From Motacilla alba alba (taxonomy: Eukaryota > Chordata > Aves > Passeriformes > Motacillidae), in contig NC_052016.1 of assembly GCF_015832195.1 (NCBI RefSeq), forward strand, positions 30,215,129 through 30,279,128: a stretch of DNA of 64,000 nucleotides. The letters run 5' to 3'. The notes beneath the pieces were generated by a model, which ran no database searches, had not been told where the DNA came from, and saw only the letters and a program-made list of their open reading frames with translations. Of this stretch, positions 10,201 to 25,354 are shown piece after piece. Within the stretch, counting starts at the first letter, position 1. The number at the start of each line of letters is the position of its first letter. Both the position numbers and the translations under genes were made by a program.

Positions 10201-13200
10201 AGCCAGCAGGATACAAAACAGGGTACACTTCTAATCTGTAACTTTTTCCCCTTTTGCATCCTTCTGCATCACATGACATACTTGAAGCTAGCAGCTTGAA
10301 TAGTCCTCAACATTCAGGTTGAAGCTAAGTCAGGTGTGTGGTGACTCTGGAGGATCTGATCAGCAGAGCAATGTGGGTCCAGCCAGGGTTGCTCTCTATC
10401 CCCATCAGCACTGTGGAGAAGGAACAACAGAACAAGCTAGGGAATTTAGCCTGTCATGATAATTTGTTTCAGTTGGTGAAAGCTGTTGACAGTTGTTAGA
10501 CACTCCAGCAGGAATTAAACATCTTGGCAGTGCAGTGAGAGGAGAGATTCGACATGGATAAACGTACAATAATGCCCATTGGCAACAGTAATCCAACTTT
10601 CTCCTCGCTTGCTTGGGCTCTGAATTTGCAATCTGCTATGAAGGCAGTATGTTTGGGCAGATGCTATCACAGATAGCTTAATGAAGTATAGAGCCACAGT
10701 TTTAAAAGGGAACTGAGCTGTTTGTGTGTTTGGGAAACTAATACAGTACCACAGAGGGAACTCATTAATATTCTGATTGAAAAGTTAATGGCGAGCACAC
10801 AGTGCAAAATTGATGCTGTAGTTGCCTCCTGCTGAAAACCAGAGGTCAGTGGGTCAAAAAGAATTATCTGCTTGCATGGATATTAAAAGCACCTCAGATT
10901 AAATGATATGAGAAATACTTAAAAGGCTGTTCCATCTGTGTTCTTCAGAGGCATAAGCTAACTCCTCTTTGAGGCATGGAAGAAGCATTAAGGACATGGG
11001 TATTGTTTCTCAGAGCAAAGCAAAATAACAGCTAAATGTTTACTGGAATATTTTGAGCACTTCTAATAGAATTTTCTGACAGCCCAGGGAGGCAGATATT
11101 TGTCATGGGATATCAAAGACACTTACTTGGCATTCAAGTCTGGCTGCTTTTCCAGACCCTTAAAGCTGACCTCATAGCTTCCAGCTTTACAGATCTCTGT
11201 ATTTCTTTACAGTCTCTTTAGCAACTAGTAAAAACTAAAAGTCAAAGCAAATTTAAAATCTGATCAAAGGTTCAGAAGTCAAGAATAGCTGGCATTTTTT
11301 TCTGAATTGTTGTACTACACATGTAATTTGTTCTATGTGCGTTTCCCCCCCCCCCTTCTTATTCACAGCCTATAAGAAAGATTTGGCTGCTGGAAGGAAT
11401 GTAGTTGATTTTTAATTCAACTGATGACCAAAGCAGAATGGAAGCTGTTTCTTTCTCTTTGTTTTTCTATGTCTCCTTTAGGTTAATTACAGGATATCAC
11501 AGAGGAAAAGCAGAACTTTTCTCCCATAACGACTTTCCAGTGCTGATGTTTCCAGCCTTTTCCACATTAAAAATGCTCAGGAGTGTGGTGCAGGACATCC
11601 AAAGCATGTTCCAGGCCCCAGCAGTGGCACAGATGTGTTCAGCAAAGAGCTGCTTCCTTGGCCCCCCGTCTGATGGGGCAGCACCGAGGAGCTGATTTTG
11701 GCCCCCAAAGACCTGTCTCTTTCCAGAAGGCATGCAGACTCCTCCCCACTCACAGAAAGTAACTTGTGCAGGATTAAGTACCCTTCCTCGCTGAGTGATT
11801 CCCCCTTGGAAACCCGGGGAAAGGTGTTTTTGAGGTGGGTTTAGCACACACACTAAGTGGGAGCTGTCTCTCCCTGCTGGGCCAGGGCCTGCTGAATTGG
11901 ACAACATTTCATTCACCAGGACATAGCTTCAGAAGTCTAAAAACTCACTCAAGAGGTGAACTTCTAAAAGAGGCTGGAAGACTCTGCATTTCTGACAAGA
12001 GCAGGCTTTTGTCTACCAGGTTGTCTTCTCAGGAGCAAGGCACAGAAGAGTATATGAAAAGCATTTTGACCTCTAAAGGTATGGAGTGTAAGGATTTACC
12101 AAGGAGTACAAAGGGGAACCAAGGGCAGGAACTACATTTAGAGGTTGCATAATGCTCTTAATATTTACCGTGAGTGGTTTAAACACATAAAAGTAGGAAA
12201 TACAAACACTTTTAAAATGTAGTTCTTGTTTTTAAAATGCACAGGCTAGATTATACTGTCTTTATTCATAAAGTAATCAAATGGACACTATGCTTTAACT
12301 ACTTTACTCCTGATTTACCTTTTCAGTGCCAGGGTACAATCGAAATGCTTTTTCCTGGAGCCGTATAATTTGGAGCCATTATTGCATCAGATAGCACAAC
12401 TTGGGTTTCTATTTTTTCCTCAATTTGCCAGTCTGGGTTTGTTTGGTTGTTTTTTGCAAGCATTATTGTGCCGGGAAAAGTGTTGTTCTGGCAATCTAAT
12501 GGTATTATTCTCCTCCTTGCAGGTGATAGCAGTACAGGAAGAACCAACCTAAGTTTCCAGGGAGCACACCTGGTGCCTGGGCATGGCCAGTCCTTGTGCT
12601 GCTCCTGATGTATTATGGGGACTGCAGTGTGACAAATTTGCATTGAAGACCCCCAGATATCGAACTGAAGCCAGTCATTTCACAAGGGCCCCTGGAGGCT
12701 CAAACATTTCCCATCACAGATCTGAGGTTTGTTCCTGCAGAGTACCAAGGTGAACATGTCAGGTCTCTTTGCTTTCAGATTGGAGGTACCAGTGCTGTGC
12801 AAACTTGTGCTGGTTGGGAATTTGAGACACCTTGTGTCATTTCTTCAAAGCTTTGCCTGCATCCAGTTGTCTGGCTGGGTGCTCAGATGGCTTTACCTCA
12901 AGGTTTATGCAAAACATTCTAGGGCAATACTGTGCAAAAAAATCTCATGCCAGCCTGTTCCCAAAGGGGGCAGTGGGATTTATTGGCTAGTGAGCATTTT
13001 CATTGAGGGACACCACTAATGCCTGTGCTGTGTGGTACAGACCTTCTATCCATCCAGTTCCTGAGACACTATCTGATGTATTTAGATGTTATTTAGTTAT
13101 TTTCTTTGAGGAGGGAAAACATGAAGAAACTTGTTTCCCCATAGTCTTTTTATGTACATTAATCACTTTAATTGGCACACTGCATGCCTTCTCAAAAGCA

Positions 13201-16200
13201 ACTGCATGGTATATTCCCTGAGCCTAGGCCATCACTTGTTGAGGAGACAAATCAAAGACTGACTAGATCTTCAGCTGATGAAAAATGGAATTGGAAGCTA
13301 ATCAGTTTTTGCTAGCTAAGGGCTTGAATCCTGCTCCTTGAGAGCTGTCTTCTTCCCTGTTTTAACCATTTTTGTCATGGTAAGCAATTATAGAGTAAAA
13401 GGTGAAAAGGTATCCAAAACTGTTCTCATGAGTGACTCTTCCAAAATACGGTTGAAGGATGAGAAGGAAGCCTGAATAGTGTTTGTATAGGGAAGCAATG
13501 AATCTTTGTCATGCAGCTGTTGGCTACTTTGCTGTAATAAAGCATGGGCTTTGCAGTCTGCTACTGCCATAAAGGGGTTTTGCTCCTCTAGGCAGGAATG
13601 GCTATAGTCTTGTCACCATAGAGCGAGGGAGGCTCTGGCTAATTTGTCAAGCATTCATATGACAGTCGCTGAGTACAGGATACTCAGCACTGCATTCAAA
13701 GCTGCCCCTGCTGCAAGCAGTGCCTAGTCCTTAGTGACTCCCTCAAAGCAATTAAATTCTGAGTGGCTGCTGTTTTTGAAAAAAAAACCCTAATTATTTG
13801 AAAACATAATGGTACTAACCTTTATTGGTTTGCAGTCTGTGCTCTGCACTCGCAGCAAACTATTTACAGCTGCCTGTGTGGTTAACCCATGGGAGCAGAG
13901 GTAAAGAGCCACAGCTGTGCCTCTGAGCATAGAAAGGAGTTAAACATACATTAACCATGTGTTTTCTGTTGAGAGCCTTGGAAGTTTAAAGATGGGTGGG
14001 CTCTAGTCAGACAGTGTATTGTAAGTACACGTCATTGCCCCTGAGTCAGTACGCTCCCCAGTTTGCTATTGTGTGTTGATACAGCCCAGTACTGTGCTGT
14101 ACTTCAGTACTAGACTGAGCAGATGCTGTAGAAACTTGACTGCTTTTAGCATTACCTGTCTTCCTAGCCCTGCCATGGGGCTCTGGCTTATCTAGTAAAT
14201 TTGAAGGCACTGATTTCTAGGTTTCATTTTCTTTATCTCTTTGTACAACTCATGTTGTTCAGGCCTGGTATCTCACAAGCTGTCCTAGCGTCCTATGACC
14301 AAATGAATGAGTTTTTTCCCCCCTTTCTTATGCTCTTTGCCTCACAGGGAAAATAAAAGGCTGGCTTGACACATCCACTACAGACCTTTGGGGTGAACTG
14401 CTGTGACCTGTGTAAAGGTTTGCCTCCATTACAGACCCCCAGCACAGAGCAAGTCCTGATTATCTTGTTTTTATAATTCCCATTTGTAAAGTGCAAGGAG
14501 TCATCCTGCCACAGGTTGTGGAGTCCCCAGAGGCAGTGACAGGTACAGGCCTATCAGTGGTGTAGGGCACCGCTGATAATGATGGTGGAAGAACCTTGGT
14601 TACTACTGCCTTTTCTGGGGCTCATCTTTCCAAAGAGACAAGTGTTTTTCACTTATGAAATTATTCCACCAAGTAATGTTTCAGGTCTGAATATTTTGAT
14701 GCTTATGCCTTGTGCCTTTTCTGCTCATCAGCAGAAGATTTTAGTGGAATGTGTCATTCTCACTGTAGTTTACTCAGCCTATGACCAGCTCTCCTGGCAT
14801 CATAGAGATAGAACCCAAGGGCAAATTCATGTGCACTGGTCACTAATGCTCACAGAAATGCGTTCTTGTAACAGAAATGGCAGTCCCAGGAAGGTTTGAG
14901 ACTCAAAAGTGAAAGTATGGCTTGCTAAAGAGAACAGTGGTCTAGTGGACAGGAAATTATGTCATTTCATGGTGTGAAACATGTAGTAGGAAAATATGTG
15001 TGTGATGCTGCTTACTTGGAGGGATAGGGTGTGTGGGGAAACATCTGTGTGAAGTGCAGTGGTAGGAAAGGGTTTGTGTGTGAGGAGGTTCATGAGTCTG
15101 GTGTGAGTGAAGGAAAGAGTGGGCTTTGCTGGTGACAGCTCTGTGTGCTTAATGATTCTTTGGCTTGCACAGGAGGAGAAATGTGGGGAAAAGAGTGGTG
15201 TCATAGGGCTCTTTTGAGGTAATAAATAACCTGCGGGTTCAAAAGATTTATCTATAGCTCTGGGTGGCTATCTGAATGGTTAAAGTGAAGAATGTTCCGG
15301 TGGGTTCAGTTTCCTTCCCTCTTATTAGTTTCTGGAGTTTTTAAGTGGTCGCCTTGGGGCAAGGCTTTCTGGTGAAGGATCATGGAGAGATTAAATACAC
15401 TGACCCCAAACCATACACCCTTCTTCCTCAGTATTTGAGCTGTAGAGCATAGTCTCTAGAGTGTGGGGTTTCTAGACCTTACAGCTCAACTTCCAAGAGG
15501 CTTCTATGTCTCTTACCTGGTGGTTGTGAGCATTAGAGAGCAAGTCATTCAGACATTGTTTGAATGTTTAACTAATCCCAGTTTCTGAATCCTTGCACAG
15601 ACTGCAGAGAACTCAAACTTTTTGGCTAAAATCCTTCTGATTCTTCTATCTTGCAGAGATTCTGTGTGTGCTATAGTTGGTAGGGCTATGTTCTTCCTCT
15701 AGGTCAGCTACACCTCACTGAATTTAGACAATGATCTGTCACTGTGATTTACCTCCTTGTTTAGAGACATCTGTTTCAAAGTTTATTATGTCATATCCAG
15801 AGTGCAGTTCAAAAGCCAAGTCTAGTGCCAACAGTCTTTAAGTGCTACCTGAAGTCATTCTGTCCCTGAAACTGTGGGCTAAAAGGCAAACAGCAAATTT
15901 AATTGATGGTAATAGCAATGTTTGTTTCCATTTCTTTATGGAGGAAGGTCTAAGCATAAGTTAAGACGCCTGTAAGGTTTTTTTTTAGTTGAAAATAAAC
16001 AAGAAATCTGTGCCTGTTCAGGTTAAATCCTGTAGCTTGCCAAGGAATGGCTTGTTCTTACAAGGCTGTAGACATACATTTTTACCTGGCAATGTATTCA
16101 CAGACATCTGTGCTGCCTGGTGCTCTGTGATATTTACCATGTTGCAGGCCCCCAAAACGTAACCTTGTAAACTGAAATTCTTCTAATTTCAGGCTTATAG

Positions 16201-19200
16201 CTCAGCTAAAAGAAATGGCTTTGCAGTGAGAGAGGCGTTGACACTCCATGGTGGTGAGCGAAACTCAGGTGCCATGTTCAAGGACAGCTTATATGATGCT
16301 GCCAGCTTCTGAGTAGTGACTGTCATGATAACCCTTGTCTGCACCTGTGGCCTTCTTTCTCCCTAACTTTTCAGCCTCTGGTTCCAGGTAGGTTTGGGAC
16401 AGCTTTTACCTCAGCTTTTACCTGGTGAGCACACAGACCTTTTCAAAACAGCAATAAACTTCTCAAAGGATGATTATATGGAGGAATGGGTGAGAGTTTT
16501 GCATGAGTATGGCACACAGAGGGAATGTGTGACAGCTCAGTTCCTAACTGTAAATTGTGTGAAAGCAGGACTTCAGTGTGACATTGAGATATTGGTATAG
16601 GCACTTGCAAGCCCTTATTTTTAGAGTACTTTGCCAGGTTTGGGGGATAAAGGAGTGATTCAAAGTGAAGTTGAAACAAAACTTACCAGACAATAGAGTG
16701 CTTTCTGTTTTACTGATTTCTTTATGATGAGGAACTGATAACTTCTGCTTCTGTTTCAGGTATAGCTATTTATATAAAATTATAGCTATATTTTAAGTGG
16801 TAATTATTGTTGGCATGGAAGGCCAGGGAGCAGATGCAAGCCTTGTTTGCTCTGCTTTTGAATTTAGCTTTTGGCAAAGGCAATTTTGTGTCCATGATCA
16901 GTCACTTCTTTTCCATCTATTTGTTATAAAACCAAGTAAATGAAAGTCTGTCAGTGTAGAAGTTGAAGGAAAGGAGTCAAACCAGGATGGAAAGCCAAAG
17001 AGAATGAGATTAACTAGATACCGGATACACTATCACTTCATAATTGATGGAGGATATTTCCTGCCTTGAGATAGAAATGGATAGTCTTTCTTTGTCACGA
17101 TAAAGCATTGTCATCTTCTTCAGGCTGAGGCTGGATAGAAAAGTGTGATTTAGTTCTTATGAGGAAAAACCCTTCTTCTCTTAGTCCCCAGGTTCTGCTC
17201 AGGAAGCCGGAGACCAGCAAAAGAGAAAGGCTAGAAAACCCATTCCCAGGCTGCATCTGAGTGAAAGAGGATAAATTGAGGACCAGTTGTGCTGTCACTT
17301 GTGTGCACTTCTTTTTTGATGTGGAAGAGGAATGGAATAAAGAATTAGTGGAATGAATGCACAATGGTTTTAGGACTAGTAGCAAGCTTTTTAGAGCTTT
17401 GCTGGAAATGGCCTGAGTTGAATTTTGACCAGCTAGACTATTATTAAGCTAATTGTCTGTTCATCTGACTGCATCTTGGAAGTACTTAACTATAAGGTGT
17501 ATTATGACTTTCCTATTGGTGCATTCCCACTGGAAAGGGAAGTGGTTCTCTATGAATATTTCTGTTTATGGTAATATATTCTGCACTGTGGGAAGGTGAA
17601 GGAAAGGCAGATAATTCACAATATAGATTTAGCTCATTAAACCCCATTTAGATCCATAATGAATTGTCTCAATTTTGTGCTATCTTAAAAGAGTAAGTCT
17701 TGTAACAGGATTTTCCATTTTCAGTCTTGTTATAGGCATTTTGAAATATTGCTTATAGTGTGCCTAAGATGTGTTTTTGTACCTGTTTCGTGCTGTCTTT
17801 GTGAATACTCAGCTGTGTTTGTTTGGTGTTTCAAGCCTATTTAAATTCAAACTGATGACTTCACAGAATATTACCGAGGGCCACAGGAAGATTTGCTGTA
17901 TTTGAATCAATTGACTTCAGTAACCAGAAGGGGAGAATAAGTATGGATCATAAATCCAGAATAAGAATAGGTATAGAGGGTAGTTACTTTCTTTTAGGAA
18001 GTGTGTGCTGGAAACCTTCTGCTTTTGGTAAAAAGCTATTTCTTTGGAACCCCCAATTTGAAAAATTCCTGAGAATACCTCCAAAATTAAATGGGATTTA
18101 CCCTCTTACACTGAACAGCTTAGCAGCCTGTAATAAAATACAATTAAAATTTGTCCTTAAGGAACATTCTATAACCAACATGTACCGTATAGACAAGGAC
18201 TAGCTTAGAAACATCTAGCCATGGTGCTCAGCTGAACATTGCTGAAAATCTGACCCAGACCTGGATTATTACCTCACATGATCTTCCAAGTCTAGAAATT
18301 TCTTTCATTTTCACTTGCTGAAACAGTTAAAAGGTGAGTTGACTCCAAAGAAGATGTCACATGTCAATGCAGTTTCTGCAGATGAATAACAAAGCTCTTC
18401 GGGAGTACTAAAAATAGACATGAACTATAGTTGGGAAGAGTCAATCCCAAGCACCTAATCTATAAATAAACAAGCTATTGACTAATATGATAGTTTTATA
18501 TCTTTCATGTATCTTAAGCACTTTGTAAAGCAGAGATAACATGATGTGGATGTTAAAACCATGAACTAAGTGAGGACTTCTGACACATGGTTTAGGTGAC
18601 TTGTAATAATCACAGCTGTAGGTTTTTGGGATCGTGCAGAGCAGTGGTACTGTTTTTCAACCTTCACCAGTTTCAAAATGTAGTGTGATAAGATGGGTGG
18701 GACATTGTTAAATGCAATCCTACCACTGGGGGGGGAGAGCAGTAGTTATCTTGACAGTACATTACAGTCCCTCTTATTAGAAACAAAACAAGAAAAGGCT
18801 TTACTGTACATGCTTCTTCTACTATACCCAGTATGCTGCTTTTAAGCACAGTTGGTCTGACACAGTGTGGGTGCTTGCAGTCTGAGCAGATCACTTGGAC
18901 TCTATATATAGAGAGAACAATAGACAGATCAGCAGTTCATTTTCTCTTTTTCTAAACTAAATCTCTAAATAGATAGGCAGCTGAATGACATGGTAAAAGT
19001 GCTTGTTTTCCCTGTCCTGGACTATAAAGAGGTCCTAAGTGGTCTCTTGTCTCAGATGGAGGCATCTTGGTGTAGGTGTCAAAAAGTGGATGAAGCAAGC
19101 CCCACAACTTACTTCACTATTTGCAAGGGCTGTCTTTCACAGTCTTCCTTTCTGGGAAAGCACTTCTGTCCATTGAACTGAAAGATTAGGAAAGGACCTC

Positions 19201-22200
19201 ATATGCCTTTGTAATCTGAAAGGTTTGGGGGTGGTCTGTTTCTGTTTCACCATCTGTCTCCTCTAAAACAGAGGAATCTCAGAGGTATGTAATTGTTTTG
19301 CTTATGTCATGGGGATCCCACTGTGGCCAGGGCTCCTGCACACTGTGGGCTGCTTGTTCTGTCTCATCAGTGTCACACATGCTCCAGCTCTCTGGTTAGA
19401 GCTGAGGGAGTCTTAAAGTAATTTCCACACCTACTCCTTTCTCCAAATAGCTTTCACTTTAACTCGTGAAAATGTACAAATATTTGGGGGGGAGAGGGAC
19501 TTAAGGATGGATTTCTAGAGGCAGTGCTCAGTTTTGTAAGACTTATGCCTGTTATGGTACTTAAGCCAAGCTGAAAATATCCCCTCAGGTAGTTCTTCAC
19601 CTTTAAAGAGGCAATTTTGGAAGACTTAGGTCTGATTCAGTCCACAGAGAACATTAATAGCAAAATTGTTCTGAGTTTCACTGGCAATGGTTAAGGCACA
19701 GGATTCAGTCAATGTATCCAGATGGGTTCCCATATTCAATTTTTCCAGCAAAAGTGCTAGCAATTATAGCTTTGTTGAAAGCTGTTACATTTGAAAAAGC
19801 ATTAGAATCTCCCAACCTGTGCCTTGCAAGGCTGTCCAACTTAGATCTATGTCCTTGATCTCTTTGTTCATGCTAAATTAAAAGGACACAAATTATTGTG
19901 ACCTGGCTTGCCGATAGTTTAGGTTCATCTTTCTTCCTACCTTTGGAAAGAGACTTACATGAGAACAGACATAACATACCTGCCAGTAACTTGTAAATTT
20001 TGCTGAGGCTTCCTGCTTCCTTTCTAACATGTGAAAATGTGGCTTACTTGTAAGCAGTTAATGAGAAAATTTAAGAGTCATGCGCCTTTTTGTTTAGATA
20101 ATGTTTTGTTTTCAGTACTCCTTTTTTGTCCTTAGAAGTGATTGGTCCTGTAGGCTATTAGTGAAGATCAGTTTAATAGCTCTGTATGTACATATGCACA
20201 CAAAAAATATATCCAAAATGTTGCTTGGCTCTTACCAAAGCGGTGTTCTTTGGGATGAATAGAACTTCAAAGGATAGCTTATTTGGATGGATACATATCT
20301 TTTAAAATTAAATAAATAACTCGTTTCTGTTTAGAAGGTGATTCTCTCAAATTGTCCTTTCAAAATGAAAAGCTTAGATCTTTAATTTTGCAGATTTCAA
20401 TCCAGAATAGTTTTGTTTTCTGAGCACCAAAGAAAGTAATGTCTTTTAATCTAAGTGCATTGTATGATTTTGCAAATATTATTGCCTGTCTTGAAGACTG
20501 CCATTCTGGGGAGAATAAGGACTTAAGAGAGTGGAAAAAAAGGAAGGGGAAAAGCCCCAGCAGGTCTTGAAATATAATGAACAGTCTAATCAGAAAAGTC
20601 ATGTACAGGTGTAATGGAAAAAGGGTAGTCACTTCAGATACAGCTAAAGCAGGGAATGTCTAGTTGCTAAGGCTGATAACCTTGACTTGTATTGCCATTA
20701 TAACAGATTTTCTTTTTATACCTTTTTATACAAGGTCCAGTTGAGAACCTGGATGGTTTTTTCCTATAATTACAGGTCCAGCTGAGAAGCTTTTTGGGCC
20801 TTTCCCATCCTTTTGAACCTGGAATTCTGTACTGGAATTCTGGCTGGATACCATGAAGGAGTAGTTTTCCATCACTTTTCAATTCTACTAATTTTAAAAA
20901 ACCTTCTCTCTTTCACTGGGAAATAATATAAGTTCATCAGGAACTGTGAAAGAAATGTGCTGCCGTTTCATGATGGGAAGGTTGTTTTTCTACCTAAGCC
21001 ATGATATAACACTATTTTTAAGCTTTCTATCGTCCATCTCTTAGCCAGGATAAAATTGCTCTTTCAGGCATAAATTCCTTTGTTCTGCTAGGAAGGCTCT
21101 GAATGAGGAAAGAGCATGATTTAGGAGCTGAGCTGATAATGATAACCAGGAGATCTACATTGAATCCCTTGGACTGTCAGCCTCAGCAAGTTACTCCCTG
21201 GCTTTAAGCCACCCATAAAATGGGATGAGCGGTGCGTTCCCTCACTGTTTGTCTCGCCTCTGTAGATTGTAGAACATATGGTGCACAAATTGTCTTTCCC
21301 TTGGTGCCAAGGACACAGGGACCCACATTGCAGTTGTGGCTTCCAAGAAAAGCCATAAACAATAACAGGAAAAGAGATTTTTGTCTTGACTCTGTTTTAG
21401 ACAGACCTCATTAAGAATTTCTTTGTGTTCTTCCACTTAATGTGTAAAGATAACCAGCTGCTTCCAATGGGGAGCTACATACTGAAAAAGTGAAAGGATC
21501 AAAGTCTCCTTGCCATGATACCCCTGCCCTCCTTCTTCTTATTCTTGCTGGGAGTGAATTTTGACTTGAGAATCAGTGAAGATGGAGGTACTTTATGGCA
21601 AAGAGAGGAGCCAGCCCATGGGTATGATGAGAGTAAAGAGATGGGATGCATAAAGCAGCATAAATGTTGTTACCATGGGGAAGATGCTGAGCAGTGTGGG
21701 AACACAAATAGGACAGACAGGAGTTTTGTGTAGACGAGAAGGATTTAGGTAAAGCATAGGTGTGTTTTATGTTAGTTCTGTACAGGGTGAATTAAGAGCT
21801 GCAAAATCCTGTGGCGCATTCTGCTACTGGTAACAATGATTTTCCTGAAAATTTCCACAGGAAAATACTGTCCTTAAATAAGAACCTGATATTTCCTTTG
21901 AGAAAAAACAACCTGAAAAATATAAAGGTAAATCAGTATTTTGAAGGGAAGCAAGGATTTTAATTTGTCTTTTTCTTAAGATGCTTTTGTCTATTCCTTG
22001 TTTACTAATAAAAAAACCATATAAAATGCAATTCTGTTTTAAATTGGCATGAAGCAAAAGTAATTGTTTTATATCAAACCAGAAGAGTAAGCGTGAAAGG
22101 GGATTTTTCTTTTCATGGCTTAATAGTTGTGAATAAAGTGGTTTTTCACATATTCAGGTGATTTTTAACTATCACTAAGTTGTACCGTGCTGTTTAGTGT

Positions 22201-25200
22201 TTGTTTCTTGACAGTTAAGATAAAATGCATTGTTGGGAAGGAATAGCTGCAGTGTAGCACACTTCTGACTCCCTTCTTGGGTAATTGTGGCTTATATGAT
22301 CTCTCTCCTGCTGGATTTGGAGGCGTAAACAAGTGCAGCAGGACCACCACATGAACAGCACTGATAGAACACAGGGAAATGGGTGGCCTCAAAGCTGTAT
22401 GGAAATCTTCTGCTTTGTCATCTAACCATATCTGCAGTGCCAGTTATTGATATAAAAGAGGTGGAGGCTGCTGTGGGCAGTGGGAGAGCCACCTGCCTGG
22501 CCTGTGCCAAAGCCCTGCCAGAGAGGTGTGAGCCCTAGGGACCTGTGGCTGGCCCCTCCTCACATCACAGCCTTGGCCACCCTGCCATGGGCAATTCAGA
22601 TGGGGCTTCGTGTTGCACAACTCTTCATCCCAGGTTGTTGTCTTTCACCATGGTGAGAGCATGGTGAAGTCTAGTCCCTGGTGTCTCATCCCTTGGCATC
22701 CACACTGACTCAGTGCATACAGACGACCAGCCTTGAGCTGGTTCTGCTTGGCTGTGCAACAAACGCGCTCTGAGTCTGCTTCTCACTGCATTAGGCAGTG
22801 CTGAAGCATTCATCACCTGCAGCTGCTGATCAAAGAAGGAGGAGACTTTTCTGGGAAAATGCTTCTCTACAGATTAAACTGTGCACATTGCCTGAGTCAA
22901 TCTGATTTTTAGCAGGCTGCCACAAATCTATGCATGTCTTTCTCTATTTAGAACAGGATCTTCAGCTTTCCTTATAAGATAAAAAGCCAAAAGAAAGGCA
23001 AGCTAATAGTAAGAGTAATTCCTTATGTGTATATATTGTTTGCATAAAATACAGTTCAACAATGTTTGCTGTGTCAGCTGAAGTACAGAATTGTTTTTGA
23101 GTTCTGAAATATCGGCAGCTGTGGAAGAGCCTAGTGTTAGCCTAACTGTGTATTGGTTGAAGCAATGGTTTCATTTTTGGTGCACATCTCACATGAGAAT
23201 TAAGGTCTTTGAGATGTCAGAGAAGAAGCTAATTATGGACTTGAATTTTGAACTGCTACCCTGTATGACAAATGTCATGTGTAATTGGAAGCAGAAGACT
23301 AAGCTGTGCACTCTAATTTTGTTAGGGAAAAAAGGGCACCCATTAGCAAGTTAATATTACCTCTTGCCAAATGACTGTTTGAGTGAGAGTTGTATACTCT
23401 AACTTTTGCTGTGGACTGTATGGAAATAGTAATCCAAAGCAAAATGTGTTATTGTGCTGGCATTTTTTACATACAGAAAGCTGGAAATCAAGTATCAGGG
23501 GAAAGGAATTAGAATTGAAAAAGTAGAGCAGCATTTGAAACTCATAATGGATTGTTTTGATATTCTGTTTGTCAGGAACAAAGGCTATGTATTTTAATGT
23601 TAAAAACTATCTGGTGTGTACTTGGATAAGAGCCTTTTCACTGGCATCCAAACTTCCCTGGTAGTGGTAGCAATTTATTTTCTCTCTCAACCAACCCCAG
23701 ATTGATGGAACAGGGAGTTTGTAGACTTCTAGTGGCAGGAAACAACTATCCTTTAAGTGACATATAAAATTGAAGACTTAGCCTCACTTTTGATCATTTC
23801 AATCCACTAATTTCTTCAAAGCTTTGCATTTGCTGTAATTTTATTTCTTGTCTCTTGCTGTGGTAAGGTCTGATTTGTCTGGTATTTCTTGTTTCCTGTC
23901 TTCGCTCTATGTTTTAGATTTGAATTAAGCTTGAATTCCTTTTACTTCAAGCTTCTCTTTCTGATACTCTTGTTAATTTTGTATTAAGCTGAAGCTTGTC
24001 CATGTAAAGAAGTCCCTTTTGGAATTGAATGATACAAGAGCTTTGGATGTCACAGTCACTTTTTGTTTGTCAGTGCTTTCTAGAAGACGGCTTAAACTGA
24101 AGCAGAGTACTATTTAATTCCATATATTTGTCATTGTTCTTGGTTGCATAAATTTGCCACATGGGTATCTGAGCCCTATTGCATTTCCTCAATATTCAGA
24201 AGTAGTTGTGAGAGAGTCCTCAGTCTGATCTATGAATTTAAAGGCTGTCATGTGGTGGTATTTTTGTAAGATATCATACTTTCTGGTAAAAGCACTAGGA
24301 AGGAATGGACTTCTGATGATCCATGAAAATCTAGCAGGAAAATTTCTGACTCAATTTTTTTTTTTCAGTGGAAAAAAGGTATTTGTGACAGTTCTTATGG
24401 AATTACTGCTTTTCTCATACTTGTTTGCTTTTCATACAAATTCTACACATGGTGCTGCTTCCACCTCTGGTTGAATTCATAAGAATAGCCTTTAAAAAAC
24501 ACTGAATATTGAGCCAAAAGTCACATCTTAGACGTGTGCCCAGAAATTCAATTTGCAATTGTTTTTAGGGTGGTGTGGTTTTTTGTTTGTTGTTGTTGTT
24601 TAAAATTTTTTCCCCAACCCTCATGGCTGTAACAAAGGGATTTGTGGCAGTGGATTGCCAACCTTGCTGATTTGTTTCTGTCTTTCTGTGCTCTAGCAGA
24701 AAACCTCTGAGCAATCATACTGCAGCAATTTGAAATGTCAGAATGCTGCATTTAATGGGCATGTAACAGTACTGGCAGATCTTGGTGTCTTGGCTATCCC
24801 AGCTTTCTGTATGAGTCTGGTCTATTAATTTGTGTTGTAATGAAAAGAGGCCTGCACTGCTTTGCTGGGCTGAGAACTGGAGTGTCAAGCAGACAGAAGA
24901 ATTCTTATACCAGAATTCTTAACTGGTATAAAATTGGTGGGATAACAGCAAAATTGGAACAGGCCAACTCTGTTGCTCCTACCTCAGACTTGGTAGGCTT
25001 GAGCAGGCTGAAGGGGCAAACACTGTCAGGTGCTGGGCAGAGATGGCTTGAGTATTTGTGCAGTTTTATGTCAAAGCAGAAAAATTTCTGCTCAAGTGTT
25101 TGTGTTTCAAAACCTTCAATTTTAATCTGAGTAGGTGCTAGAGACTTAAGACAGAATCTTAGAAAAATACTCATTTGAAAATGAAAAAAGCTACTTTAAA

Positions 25201-25340
25201 ATACTCCCTGCCCCCCAAGTTTTACTCATGCATTTTATTAGTCCTGTTATAAAGCAGAAGACCTTTTGAAAAATGTCAAGTTTAAGTTGTATCATAGTCC
25301 ATGTATCCCATTTTTCCATGATTTTGTTATAAATGAATAC
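7281..25340. other. Long gene-poor region
   Basis: No exon with recognisable protein homology, RNA gene or clear mobile element was seen over about 18 kb. Short open frames on both strands look like chance. Visible low-complexity features are a T17 run at 9300-9316, a C-run near 11346-11357 and a G8 run near 18730. Diverged repeats that I cannot recognise by eye are likely present. Confidence 0.4.
24905..24931. repeat. Short perfect inverted repeat
   Basis: TTATACCAG is followed nine bases later by its reverse complement CTGGTATAA, in an A/T-rich setting. This could form a small hairpin, but 9-bp arms are expected by chance in a window this size. Confidence 0.5.
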
Positions 25341-25354
25341 TCCAATTTAATAAT

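Noticed and set aside
11497..11916. 139-codon minus-strand frame
   Set aside because: No domain, no splice or start context, and overlapping frames on the other strand; treated as chance.
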